Counted from the stretch's first letter, positions 1 through 6,521 are shown. The stretch: 9,119 bases of DNA from JBLMZW01 sp050259035 (GCA_050259035.1 JBLMZW010000215.1:1-9119), one strand, 5' to 3'. Numbers and translations: made by a program. Notes: generated by a model not told the origin, from the sequence alone.

Positions 1-1
1 T

Positions 2-91
2 TTTGAAATCGGTACCGACCAATTGCCGGAACAACTAGCTTCCGATGCAGCCAGTTGTTTGGCCGATATAATTGCCCTGGTATTAAAGTAA
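2..91 (+). CDS. C-terminal end of an unidentified protein (5' truncated by window edge)
   Basis: Frame 2 is open from the window edge to a TAA at 89-91 and gives 29 residues. It starts FEIGTDQLPEQ and ends in an amphipathic, Ala/Leu-rich helix (LADIIALVLK). The pattern of a short strand ending in E-I-G, then an acidic helix rich in Ala and Leu, faintly recalls the C-terminus of zinc N-acetylmuramoyl-L-alanine amidases, including sporulation protein SpoIIP, where the E after the strand is part of the active site. That is a guess from 29 residues and no catalytic residue can be confirmed. No T-rich hairpin follows the stop directly. Confidence 0.55.
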   Translation, partial: FEIGTDQLPEQLASDAASCLADIIALVLK

Positions 92-467
92 AACTTGGTT
101 TGTCTCTTCCTGGTCTCCTCGCCAACAACTCTAGCGGCTTATTTCGCTGGTGACGGTTAACCTGCCAACACTACACCCGTGATAGTGGTGGCAGGTAGAG
201 CAACGTCCGGTTGCCCTAACCCGCCGCTGGAAGTCGGTCTCAACTGCGCCGGGTGTTGTAGCGTTTCGTCGAATGTCGCTTCGTCAGACATTTTGACCCG
301 GCCCTCACGCAGTTTTTCCTAAATTAGTGACAGCACGAATATAAGGGAACTGATTATAGACGTGCCTTCCTTGTAAAAAACCTTTTTAGTAAGTAATCTT
401 TATATAGAGGTTATTATCTCAACGGTGTCAACTCCATAATTACTTAAGAAAGGCCGGGGTTGTATTA
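92..467. other. Gene-free intergenic stretch with hairpins, then AT-rich leader of the MFS gene
   Basis: About 376 bases separate the upstream stop codon from the MFS start, and I see no convincing gene in them. The left part (about 120-300) is richer in G+C and carries a 14-bp hairpin (160-196) and a 5-bp hairpin (200-214). It also has a near-perfect direct repeat of 9 bases (262-270 and 277-285, one mismatch). The right part (about 300-467) is AT-rich and presumably holds the MFS promoter, but no pair of hexamers there is good enough to call. An 8-bp inverted repeat (390-397 and 439-446) lies in this AT-rich part and may be chance. Confidence 0.6.
160..196. repeat. Inverted repeat: 14-bp hairpin with one mismatch and 9-nt loop
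   Basis: The arms 160-173 and 183-196 are complementary at 13 of 14 positions and enclose a 9-base loop (174-182). There is no T-tract on either side, so it is not a standard rho-independent terminator. It could be a processing or termination hairpin for the gene ending at 91, an operator-like palindrome, or part of a folded RNA. Loop bases 174-179 (CACCCG) are complementary to 250-255 (CGGGTG). Confidence 0.6.
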
Positions 468-1856
468 TTGAAAGTTGAGAATAAATGGCTGGTATTATTC
501 ACGGTTTCGGTTGGAATTTTTATGTCCACCCTTGACAGCAGTATATTGAATATTGCTAACCCCACTATTGCCCGCGATCTAGGTGTTGGCATTAACCAGG
601 TGCAACTAGTCGCAACCAGTTATATTACGTCAATTACCGCTTTGCTCCTTTTATTCGGCAAACTAGGGGATCGCCTGGGAGGGCATAAAATATATTCGGT
701 GGGTTTTCTTATATTTGCTGCAGGCTCGCTCTTATCAAGCTTTGCGGTTTCGCTTACATTATTAGTGTCATTTCGTATTATTCAGGCCATTGGTGCAGCC
801 ATGATGATGTCAACCGGGAATGGTATTGTTTCCAACGTATTCCCTATCAATGAGCGTGGTCGGGCGCTAGGAATCACCGCCACGGTAGTCGCCATCGGTA
901 CATTGACCGGCCCCAGTATTGGAGGATTTCTGGTTTCAGCCTTCGGTTGGCCTTCCATATTTCTGGTTAACGTACCTGTTGGTATCGCCGGTTTTTTACT
1001 TTCCGTAAAGGTTCTCCCCGCTTTCCCTGGCGAACGGCCAACTGGCCCCTTTGACTATCCAGGCTTCCTTCTGGTTTTTATCGCACTTCCTGCTTTCATT
1101 GCATCTCTTTCAGGAAGTGAGGTTAGGTTATGGCTTTTAGCGATTAGTTTGGGGTTAATTGTTTTATTTATTTTAAAAGAAATGAGGGCACTGGACCCGC
1201 TTATGGATTTATCATTGTTTCGAATACCCACCCTATCATTGGGAAGCGCAGCGTCCAGCACAGCATATATCTGCTATATGTTCGTCACATTCCTCCTTCC
1301 CTTCTTCCTGGAAAGGGTTTGGACACAGAGCCCGGCTGTCTCAGGTTTATTAATGACCGTTATCCCCTTCTCAACGGGAATAATTGCTCCGTTTGCCGGG
1401 TATCTTTCCGATAAGATAGGTTCATGGCTGCTATCATCCGCAGGTATGCTGATTATGACTGCTGGTCTTGGAATCCTGTCTTTTCTACCGGGCTCTATGA
1501 GTTATACTGTTCTGCTTTTTGGCATGATCGGGGTTGGGTTAGGTATGGGCTTGTTTAACTCACCCAATAGCAGTTCTATTTATACCGCCTGTCCTCAGCA
1601 GAAAGCCGGAATTGTAGGCAGTTTTCTAGCTGTGGTACGCAACATCTCTATGGCGACCGGTGTTGCTTTATCGGTTATTTTCCTCTCGCTGGGCAGTTCA
1701 CATACGGTTCAATCGGCTGATGCCTTTATGTCTGGGTTTTCTCTTGCCATGCGTGCGGCTGCCTTGATAGGCTTTTCAGGGGCTGTACTTACTATGGTTA
1801 AAGGATGGGAAGATATAAGGAAACAGTCACAACCATCAGAGACAGATCCGGGTTAG
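468..1856 (+). CDS. MFS multidrug efflux transporter, DHA2 (14-TM, EmrB/QacA-like) family
   Basis: This is a proton-driven exporter of the cytoplasmic membrane with 462 residues and about 14 hydrophobic segments, the DHA2 topology. Visible family motifs are LDSSILNIANPTI after the start of TM1 (Asp23), the motif A loop GKLGDRLGGHKIY between TM2 and TM3 (residues 64-76), and motif C in TM5 (TGPSIGGF, about 147-154), followed by W-P-S-I-F-L-V-N-V-P-V-G (161-172). Motif C marks antiporters. The start is a TTG at 468. The next in-frame ATG (522) would cut off half of TM1, so TTG is preferred, although the ribosome site before it (AAAGG at 449-453 or GGGG at 456-459) is weak. No regulator gene adjoins it, and the substrate cannot be told from sequence. 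The stop is 56 bases before the tRNA, with no terminator between them, so read-through into the tRNA is likely. Confidence 0.93.
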   Translation: MKVENKWLVLFTVSVGIFMSTLDSSILNIANPTIARDLGVGINQVQLVATSYITSITALLLLFGKLGDRLGGHKIYSVGFLIFAAGSLLSSFAVSLTLLVSFRIIQAIGAAMMMSTGNGIVSNVFPINERGRALGITATVVAIGTLTGPSIGGFLVSAFGWPSIFLVNVPVGIAGFLLSVKVLPAFPGERPTGPFDYPGFLLVFIALPAFIASLSGSEVRLWLLAISLGLIVLFILKEMRALDPLMDLSLFRIPTLSLGSAASSTAYICYMFVTFLLPFFLERVWTQSPAVSGLLMTVIPFSTGIIAPFAGYLSDKIGSWLLSSAGMLIMTAGLGILSFLPGSMSYTVLLFGMIGVGLGMGLFNSPNSSSIYTACPQQKAGIVGSFLAVVRNISMATGVALSVIFLSLGSSHTVQSADAFMSGFSLAMRAAALIGFSGAVLTMVKGWEDIRKQSQPSETDPG

Positions 1857-1869
1857 TGCCAGGCGGCCC

Positions 1870-1898
1870 TTTACCTATGCTGCGGTTTTTGTTATAAT
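1870..1898 (+). promoter_or_regulatory. Promoter of tRNA-Arg
   Basis: A perfect -10 box TATAAT (1893-1898) lies 17 bases after TTTACC (1870-1875), which matches four of six positions of the housekeeping -35 box. Transcription would begin near 1905, leaving a leader of about 8 bases before the tRNA. The element begins 14 bases after the MFS stop codon. Confidence 0.75.
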
Positions 1899-1912
1899 GG
1901 CTATTGTCATAT

Positions 1913-1987
1913 GCGCCCGTAGCTCAGGGGATAGAGCGCTGGCCTCCGGAGCCAGGCGCGCAGGTTCGATTCCTGCCGGGCGCACCA
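1913..1987 (+). tRNA. tRNA-Arg (anticodon CCG)
   Basis: A complete cloverleaf is visible. The acceptor stem is 1913-1919 with 1977-1983. The D-arm is 1922-1925 with 1934-1937. The anticodon stem is 1939-1943 with 1951-1955, around loop 1944-1950. The T-arm is 1960-1964 with 1972-1976, with loop TTCGATT. The anticodon at 1946-1948 is CCG, which reads the arginine codon CGG. The discriminator is A1984 and the 3' CCA (1985-1987) is encoded. All stems pair fully. It is a single tRNA with its own promoter and terminator. Confidence 0.97.
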
Positions 1988-2010
1988 TAATATTCTTATA
2001 TTTGACAGTT

Positions 2011-2038
2011 AAAGGGGCTATACATAGCCTCTTTTTTT
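2011..2038 (+). terminator. Rho-independent terminator of the tRNA-Arg unit
   Basis: Arms 2013-2020 and 2025-2032 pair over 8 bp with one G-T wobble around a TACA tetraloop, and the flanking A/T bases extend the stem. A run of seven T (2032-2038) follows on the plus strand. The right arm and T-tract lie inside the last seven codons of the convergent VTT-domain gene, whose stop codon is 2018-2020. Read from the minus strand the hairpin is followed by only three T, so any terminator role for that gene would be weak. Confidence 0.85.
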
Positions 2039-2587
2039 GGCCAATTTGACTCCCAGATAACCTGCCAGGAACAGTAAAACTAGTATCGCTGTGGTGCCCA
2101 GGATGTCTCTGCTGGCATAAAACCTGGTTCCCAAACCGGCGTATACTACCGCGGTCGGTATTTTGCCAATTGCTGATGCGATCAGGAATATGTAAAAAGG
2201 CACTCCAGATAAGGGGGCTAGAATATTAATGAGTGGTGTGGGGACCACTGGAATAATTCGAGCGAGCAATATAGCCCAAAAGCCGTAGTGGTTTGGCACC
2301 TGTTTAAGATCAATCTTATAGTGTTTTTTCACCCATTTCTGTGGATACTGCCACCCTATGATTTTGATCAGATAGAATTCAAAACAGGCCCCGGCTAAAG
2401 CTCCCGACCAGGCCAGAAATGATCCCATTTTGAACCCAAATACCATTCCGGCGGCACCCGCCAGAATAAAGTAAGGGAATACTGGTGCAATGCCATGAAT
2501 GAAGAATAAAATGAAGGTCACAAAAGGGGCAAGTATCCCGAAACTTCTAATATAGGTGACAGCAGCATCTACTGAAGTTAATTCCAT
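2018..2587 (-). CDS. TVP38/TMEM64-type VTT-domain (DedA-like) membrane protein
   Basis: This is a polytopic inner-membrane protein of 189 residues, a typical length for the VTT (formerly SNARE-associated) family. Members of the wider DedA/VTT superfamily include lipid scramblases and flippases and proteins needed for envelope homeostasis. The core runs from an N-terminal hydrophobic hairpin (about 18-50, with a re-entrant G-x-A-P-V-F-P motif at 32-38) through a membrane segment with Glu70. It then reaches the signature L-L-A-R-I-I-P-V-V-P-x-P-L-I-N (107-121), where Arg110 and the prolines are the family hallmarks, and a Gly-rich stretch (127-153). The C-terminus is a last helix followed by a basic tail (KLAKKRGYV). 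The ATG overlaps the hydrolase stop by one base (TAATG), and the only ribosome site is a poor GAGAG/GTGAG stretch, so translation is probably coupled. The transported lipid, if any, is unknown. Confidence 0.88.
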   Translation of the reverse strand: MELTSVDAAVTYIRSFGILAPFVTFILFFIHGIAPVFPYFILAGAAGMVFGFKMGSFLAWSGALAGACFEFYLIKIIGWQYPQKWVKKHYKIDLKQVPNHYGFWAILLARIIPVVPTPLINILAPLSGVPFYIFLIASAIGKIPTAVVYAGLGTRFYASRDILGTTAILVLLFLAGYLGVKLAKKRGYV

Positions 2588-3360
2588 TACTCACTCTCTT
2601 CTCCCCAATATTTTCTCAGCCAGGCCAGAGTGATTTCTTCTCGCCTAGTCTGGATGCCTTCAAAACGGTGGCCGGCTGCGGGTATCAGATGGACCTCGGC
2701 ATCAGTTGCCGAATGTTTTTTTATAAACATGGCGTTCTCCGGGTCAACAACTTCGTCAGCTTCCCCTTGAACAACCAGCACTGGACAATTAATAGCCTGC
2801 AAGTATTTGGTGAAATCATGTTGGTTCAGATCATTGGCAAAACTGGGCAGAAGGCTGAAGTTCCCCAGTTCATCAGCCACAGTTGTTTTTTGGCCTCGCC
2901 GCAGTTGTTCCATTTCATGGGGATAGAGCCGGTCAAACGTCCTTTCCATCAAAACCGGTGCTGACCATAGTGCTATTCCACTTACCATAGGGTGGCCCGC
3001 TCCAGCGGCAAGAGCTGTACTTCCGCCAAAGCTCCTGCCGAGAATGATTAAAGGTGTATTATCTCTGCTGGTTGAATACTTGATAACCGCAATTAGGTCT
3101 TGAATCTGTGAGCTTAAAGTCATTTCGGCAAAACAACCTTCACTTTGACCGCTGCCGGTGAAATCAAAAGCCAGTAGACTTCCGCCCGCCAGATTGGTAA
3201 TCATTTCAGCGAAAACGTGAATCCTACCCGAATTTTCTTTTCTGCCACGAAATCCATGGGCTACTAATAGTTGAAAACGTGGAGCTTTCTTCGGCATAAA
3301 AAGGAGGGATGCTAGCTTCATCCCGTCCCTTCCAGGTATATTTAATTCCTGGTAAAGCAT
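2587..3360 (-). CDS. Alpha/beta hydrolase (esterase/acyltransferase-type serine hydrolase)
   Basis: A cytosolic serine hydrolase of 257 residues with no signal peptide. The fold markers appear in order: the oxyanion-hole motif A-H-G-F (34-37); the strand L-L-A-F-D-F-T-G-S-G-x-S (62-73) typical of the BAAT/dienelactone-like branch; the nucleophile elbow G-R-S-F-G-G with Ser110; the acid in V-Q-G-E-A-D-E-V-V (Asp202); and the base in A-A-G-H-R-F (His231). The triad is therefore Ser110, Asp202 and His231 by family position. The nearest family relatives are uncharacterised cytosolic esterases, and the substrate cannot be read from sequence. The start ATG at 3358-3360 has a good site, AGGAG at 3367-3371, which overlaps the stop codon of the preceding small gene. 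Its stop overlaps the next ATG, making a tightly packed operon. Confidence 0.93.
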   Translation of the reverse strand: MLYQELNIPGRDGMKLASLLFMPKKAPRFQLLVAHGFRGRKENSGRIHVFAEMITNLAGGSLLAFDFTGSGQSEGCFAEMTLSSQIQDLIAVIKYSTSRDNTPLIILGRSFGGSTALAAGAGHPMVSGIALWSAPVLMERTFDRLYPHEMEQLRRGQKTTVADELGNFSLLPSFANDLNQHDFTKYLQAINCPVLVVQGEADEVVDPENAMFIKKHSATDAEVHLIPAAGHRFEGIQTRREEITLAWLRKYWGEESE

Positions 3361-3369
3361 CTTGCTCTC

Positions 3370-3543
3370 CTATATGGGCTTTTTGGGCTTCTGTTTGTCG
3401 TCCGACTCGAAACGTACCCGGTTATTACACATATTACAGATATAGGTAACCTTCTTACCAGGGTCAGTCAGTTTCTTATAGTCTTTGTCTTCTTCTCCCA
3501 CCTGTGTCTTCTGGCCACAGAGGGCACATCTTACTTCAATCAT
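3370..3543 (-). CDS. Small four-cysteine zinc protein, DUF2197 (YlaI-type)
   Basis: A 57-residue gene. It has two C-x2-C knuckles, Cys6/Cys9 (R-C-A-L-C-G) and Cys36/Cys39 (Y-I-C-N-M-C), that would bind one zinc ion. They are joined by an acidic and lysine-rich linker with a D-Y-K-K-L motif. The tail is charged (QKPKKPI). The spacing of the knuckles, the Y-K-K-L linker, T-Y-I-C and the following N-R-V match the DUF2197 family, represented by YlaI of Bacillus, whose function is unknown. The ATG at 3541-3543 has a near-ideal site (AGGAGG within 3549-3555), which together with the motif makes the gene convincing despite its size. It is the first gene of the unit, 9 bases ahead of the hydrolase. 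A role in nucleic-acid or protein binding is only a guess. Confidence 0.88.
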   Translation of the reverse strand: MIEVRCALCGQKTQVGEEDKDYKKLTDPGKKVTYICNMCNNRVRFESDDKQKPKKPI

Positions 3544-3570
3544 CTTATCCCTCCTGCGAGGTTTTATTCT

Positions 3571-3579
3571 ATTGTATCA
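3571..3579 (-). promoter_or_regulatory. Extended -10 promoter for the zinc protein/hydrolase/VTT operon
   Basis: On the minus strand TGATACAAT (3579 down to 3571) has the TGn extension followed by TACAAT, five of six matches to TATAAT. It lies about 27 bases before the start codon, with the ribosome site in between. No good -35 box stands at 17 bases; a TGACAG is found at 20. The start of transcription would fall near 3564. Confidence 0.45.
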
Positions 3580-3726
3580 AAAGTGTACAAGTGTGGCTGT
3601 CATAAACCTGTCAATATTTATCACTTATTATGTAATAATTTAATTTGTTTGGCTTAAATTTCATAGTTTAATATTTTGGAACCTTTTTTTAAACGTCTGT
3701 GTCAAATAGGATTTACCCCAAAGGAA

Positions 3727-3765
3727 ATGACCGAAATCCGCCATAAATCAGGCAATTCCGGTCAT
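3727..3765 (-). terminator. Probable terminator after the chemoreceptor gene
   Basis: Arms ATGACCG (3727-3733) and CGGTCAT (3759-3765) pair perfectly. An inner GCC/GGC pairing (3740-3742 with 3751-3753) and three A-T pairs between give a long, interrupted stem with an 8-base loop. On the minus strand it is followed by TTTCCTTT, a broken T-tract. It lies 30 bases beyond the stop of the chemoreceptor gene, the right place to end that unit before the next minus-strand promoter at 3571-3579. Confidence 0.55.
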
Positions 3766-3794
3766 AATTCTCAGCTGCTGATATTATTTATAAC

Positions 3795-5507
3795 TTACAG
3801 GGTTTCTGAACCTTCTGCAATCTTAAACTGAGATACTATAGTATCAAGGTCGTGAGCCATTTTTTGCAGGTAGTTGGCTGAATCATCTACTTCACGCAAA
3901 CCAGCCATCTGTTTTTCCGTTAGCTGGCTTATCTCCTGGCTTGCTTTCATAGTATCAGTCGCGGATTGCGCTGTCATCTTTATCGATAAAATGGCGCTTT
4001 CGGTACAACTGGTCATTTCCTGACCTGCAGCAGATACTTCTTGAATGCGCCTGCTCATGTCTTTTACTGCTGAGATAATCCTTCCAAAGGCTTCACCGGC
4101 CCGGGTTACTACTTCAGCTCCTCCAGTTACTTCAGCAATTCCGCGTTCCATAGCTTCGACAGCTCGCTCAGTTTCGTTCTGAATGTCAGTGATTCGAGCG
4201 GCTATCTGGCCTGCCGCCAGTTGTGATTCTTCGGCTAATTTTCTTACTTCCTCCGCCACCACCGCAAATCCTCGTCCTTGTTCCCCGGCTCTGGCTGCTT
4301 CAATTGCGGCATTTAAGGCTAAAAGGTTGGTTTGTCCGGCTATTGCGGTAATAACATCAACAATTTGTCCTATCTCGCTGGATTTTACCCCTAGAGTCCT
4401 AACAATTTGCGCGGTAGTACCAACCGCATCGTTAATCACCATCATTTGTTTTACTGCCTGTTCTATTTGAACCTCGCCCTGCTCGGCAGTGGACATGGTT
4501 GTCTCGGATACCATGGCCACTTCCTGAGAATTGACCGCTACCTGTTGTATTCCGGCTGACATATCGACTATTACAACTCTGGTATCGCCAGTCGCTTTAG
4601 CCTGTTCAGAGGCGGCATGGGACAACTCTCGGGTTTTTTGGTTTAAGCCCTGCATTACTTCAGTACTTTCATTCATTCCCTTCGTTAAGTTCTGGCTGGC
4701 ATCATATACACTTCCGGATAAATTTCTCGTTTGGCCGATTAACTTTGATATCTTGTCCATCATTAAGTTTAATGAAGCTGCTAGTCGGCCAATTTCGTCA
4801 TTATGCTTGATGTTAACTTCTCTGGTAAAGTCACCTTCGCTGGCTCTTGCCATAACAGTTTCCATTGATTTTAGAGGTGCAGATACCGTTGATGCAACGT
4901 ACCAAGAAGCAATAATGGCCAGCAGAACCGCTAACAGCGCAAACAATATCATATTATGGGAGAATTTTGTTGCCGCGTCTTCATAGACAGTAGCAGGAAC
5001 CCCTACATACCACATCCCTATAATCTCGTTGTTATTGTTTTTCACCGGACGGTAAGCCGTAATGTTTCTTATCCCGGCTACATCTGCTTCACCTAAATAT
5101 ATTTTTCCCTTTTTCAAAACCTTATCTATAACTTCAGGGGCCGCGGTGGTACCGACTGCTCTTTTCCCTTGTTTCATAACATTAGTGGCTACCCGGGTAT
5201 CTTTGTTGAAAATAGTTACTGTATCACCGGTAAGAGATCCTATTTTGTCAACTATGTAATAGTTGCCCTCCATCAGGGTGTTGCCTTTGTATAATCGCCC
5301 TTCGCGCAGTTCCCACTCACCAGGATAGCTTTTGTTAAGGTATTGGCCGCCCAATCTCAAGTCAGCCTTAAGTTTTTCTTCGGCGGAAACAATCATCTTA
5401 TCCCGCATGGTTATAGAAGAATAGTAGGCCATTGCACCGGTTACAACTAGTGAGGCTAAAGAAAAAACCAAAATAAGCCGCAATTTAACATCAAACTTCA
5501 ATATCAT
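3795..5507 (-). CDS. Methyl-accepting chemotaxis protein with extracellular Cache sensor
   Basis: A 570-residue transmembrane chemoreceptor. Visible in order are TM1 (about 9-29); an extracellular single-Cache domain of the sCache_3 type (about 35-178), with the core segments D-T-V-T-I-F-N-K-D-T-R-V-A-T-N-V (95-110) and I-G-M-W-Y-V-G-V-P (163-171); TM2 (about 186-207); HAMP (about 207-260); and the long coiled-coil signalling domain. The hairpin tip is the invariant MCP region at about 379-428, with A-L-N-A-A-I-E-A-A-R-A-G-E-Q-G-R-G-F as its core. It would control CheA through CheW in polar arrays; no che gene is in the window. The frame is open 63 bases further upstream, but the start is set at ATG 5505-5507 because AGGAG (5516-5520) is 8 bases before it and TM1 follows at once. 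The C-terminus (GSETL) has no NWETF-like CheR tether. The ligand is unknown; this Cache class often binds small organic acids. Confidence 0.95.
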   Translation of the reverse strand: MILKFDVKLRLILVFSLASLVVTGAMAYYSSITMRDKMIVSAEEKLKADLRLGGQYLNKSYPGEWELREGRLYKGNTLMEGNYYIVDKIGSLTGDTVTIFNKDTRVATNVMKQGKRAVGTTAAPEVIDKVLKKGKIYLGEADVAGIRNITAYRPVKNNNNEIIGMWYVGVPATVYEDAATKFSHNMILFALLAVLLAIIASWYVASTVSAPLKSMETVMARASEGDFTREVNIKHNDEIGRLAASLNLMMDKISKLIGQTRNLSGSVYDASQNLTKGMNESTEVMQGLNQKTRELSHAASEQAKATGDTRVVIVDMSAGIQQVAVNSQEVAMVSETTMSTAEQGEVQIEQAVKQMMVINDAVGTTAQIVRTLGVKSSEIGQIVDVITAIAGQTNLLALNAAIEAARAGEQGRGFAVVAEEVRKLAEESQLAAGQIAARITDIQNETERAVEAMERGIAEVTGGAEVVTRAGEAFGRIISAVKDMSRRIQEVSAAGQEMTSCTESAILSIKMTAQSATDTMKASQEISQLTEKQMAGLREVDDSANYLQKMAHDLDTIVSQFKIAEGSETL

Positions 5508-5515
5508 TTTATCAA

Positions 5516-5520
5516 CTCCT
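5516..5520 (-). promoter_or_regulatory. Ribosome binding site that fixes the chemoreceptor start
   Basis: AGGAG on the minus strand lies 8 bases before ATG 5505-5507 and overlaps the TAG stop (5519-5521) of the preceding TPR gene. Upstream in-frame ATGs (5568-5570 and 5559-5561) fall inside the TPR gene without such a site. Termination of one gene and initiation of the next are thus physically linked. Confidence 0.8.
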
Positions 5521-6484
5521 AGTGCGAATGAATTGCAGTAAGCTCCACTATTTCGCCGCATCGTGGACAACGGAAGTTGCCTTCAGCATCAAGTTCTAAG
5601 TCTAATATCGAGGCTATCCATTTCTTATTGATGTCTCCCAGCCATAAATCCTCAATACCGCTTTCATCCAGGTTTATGCCTCCCAGTTCCCAGCGGGGTA
5701 AAGTAACCCAAACGCTAAAAAGGAATCTTTCCCACATCCCCTGAAAACGCTTCAAGTTGAATACTGCAGTCGATCTTTCCAGAGTTTCTATTGCCTCCCG
5801 AAAAGTCTCTGCGTTCATTAAAGTTTCTATAATGTACTCCGCACCAATATTGCCCCCGGTTGCATCCTCGATAATGCTGTTTATCCCCGAGGACCAAGAT
5901 TTAATGATACTCGTGTCCGTCCAATATGCAATATCGTCCAACTCCAATTGTCTTTCCACCTGAAGGCTGTATCTGACCTTAACTATTCTGTCCGGGTTCT
6001 TTACTTTTGCCAGACTAATCAGGTGATCATTGACTACAAATCGATCATCACTGGCTGCTATGGGAATAATCTTGTCCCGGTAAACCCTGGCACGAAGTCT
6101 GGATGTCCCTTCTATCACCTCCAATGCTTTTTCTAATAGTTCCGCTCCAAATAGGTTTAGAAACCCATACAAGTATTTCATTATCCGTCTGGTTATTCGA
6201 TCCTCTGGAAAACCCATTGCTCGGTCTAAATCTTTTTCTATCACTTCAACAGCATCGAAAGGAATCTTTTGTTGCTCCCAGGCCTGTATGCCTTTTTCTA
6301 CGGCGCGTTCCAAACTGCTAATGGCCAATGCTTTATTTCCAATATACAAAAGGGTCTTACCCTTACCCCATTCATGGTGAAATTGGTCGGGTTCTTTCTC
6401 TATTTCGTTGGTGAACCATTTAAGTGCTTCTTCGGCTTTACCATCTGCCAACATGCTCCAACCGTCATCCATTAACTCGATCAT
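5519..6484 (-). CDS. Hypothetical protein: N-terminal TPR-like helices and C-terminal Cys/His (zinc-ribbon-like) tail
   Basis: A 321-residue soluble protein that I cannot assign to a named family. The first 70 or so residues look like two tetratricopeptide repeats (G-W-x-M-L-A-D-G-K-A-E-E-A-L-K-W-F at 8-24, then W-G-K-G-K-T-L-L-Y-I-G-N-x-A-x-A-I-x-x-L-E-R-A at 39-61), which usually bind protein partners. The middle (about 75-265) is charged and mostly helical, without a catalytic motif. The end is F-R-C-P-R-C-G-E-I-V-E-L-T-A-I-H-S-H, that is Cys306-x2-Cys309-x9-His319-x-His321, a plausible single zinc site at the very C-terminus. No signal peptide or TM segment is seen. The start is uncertain: GGGAGG (6486-6491) is only one base before ATG 6482-6484 and 13 bases before the next ATG (6470-6472, residue 5). 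It sits 37 bases after the lipoprotein gene and 11 bases before the chemoreceptor. Confidence 0.85.
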   Translation of the reverse strand: MIELMDDGWSMLADGKAEEALKWFTNEIEKEPDQFHHEWGKGKTLLYIGNKALAISSLERAVEKGIQAWEQQKIPFDAVEVIEKDLDRAMGFPEDRITRRIMKYLYGFLNLFGAELLEKALEVIEGTSRLRARVYRDKIIPIAASDDRFVVNDHLISLAKVKNPDRIVKVRYSLQVERQLELDDIAYWTDTSIIKSWSSGINSIIEDATGGNIGAEYIIETLMNAETFREAIETLERSTAVFNLKRFQGMWERFLFSVWVTLPRWELGGINLDESGIEDLWLGDINKKWIASILDLELDAEGNFRCPRCGEIVELTAIHSH

Positions 6485-6521
6485 GCCTCCCGCGCTGTAA
6501 CAGTTATTTTATCTTAATCCG

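Larger units (their letters stand above)
3544..3794. other. AT-rich spacer between the two minus-strand units
   Basis: This 251-base gap has no open frame of note. From left to right it holds the ribosome site and extended -10 promoter of the zinc-protein operon (3549-3579), a very AT-rich stretch (about 3600-3700), and the probable terminator of the chemoreceptor unit (3727-3765). A TTGACA-like hexamer occurs on the minus strand at about 3612-3617, but no good -10 box stands at the right distance from it. Confidence 0.6.

Noticed and set aside
157..291. A 44-codon minus-strand frame with an ATG at 289-291
   Set aside because: It has no close ribosome site (GAGGG is 10 bases away), an unusual composition with no recognisable motif, and is crossed by the 14-bp hairpin. 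It is more likely chance than a gene.
390..446. 8-bp inverted repeat (390-397 and 439-446) upstream of the efflux gene as an operator
   Set aside because: The arms are AT-only but for one G/C pair and 41 bases apart, unlike TetR or MarR operators, and no regulator gene adjoins.
1913..1987. tRNA-Arg as an attachment site of an integrated element
   Set aside because: No integrase gene or repeat of the tRNA 3' end was seen in the window, and its flanks are ordinary genes.
3684..3691. Plus-strand T-run in the AT-rich spacer as a terminator
   Set aside because: No stable hairpin precedes it and no plus-strand gene ends nearby.
4183..5259. Several plus-strand open frames opposite the chemoreceptor gene
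   Set aside because: They mirror a clear MCP coding frame, have Ser/Ala/Ile-rich nonsense composition and no ribosome sites.
5508..5570. Extra 21-codon N-terminal extension of the chemoreceptor
   Set aside because: It lies inside the TPR gene, lacks a ribosome site, and would put polar residues before TM1. The ATG at 5505-5507 has AGGAG at 8 bases.
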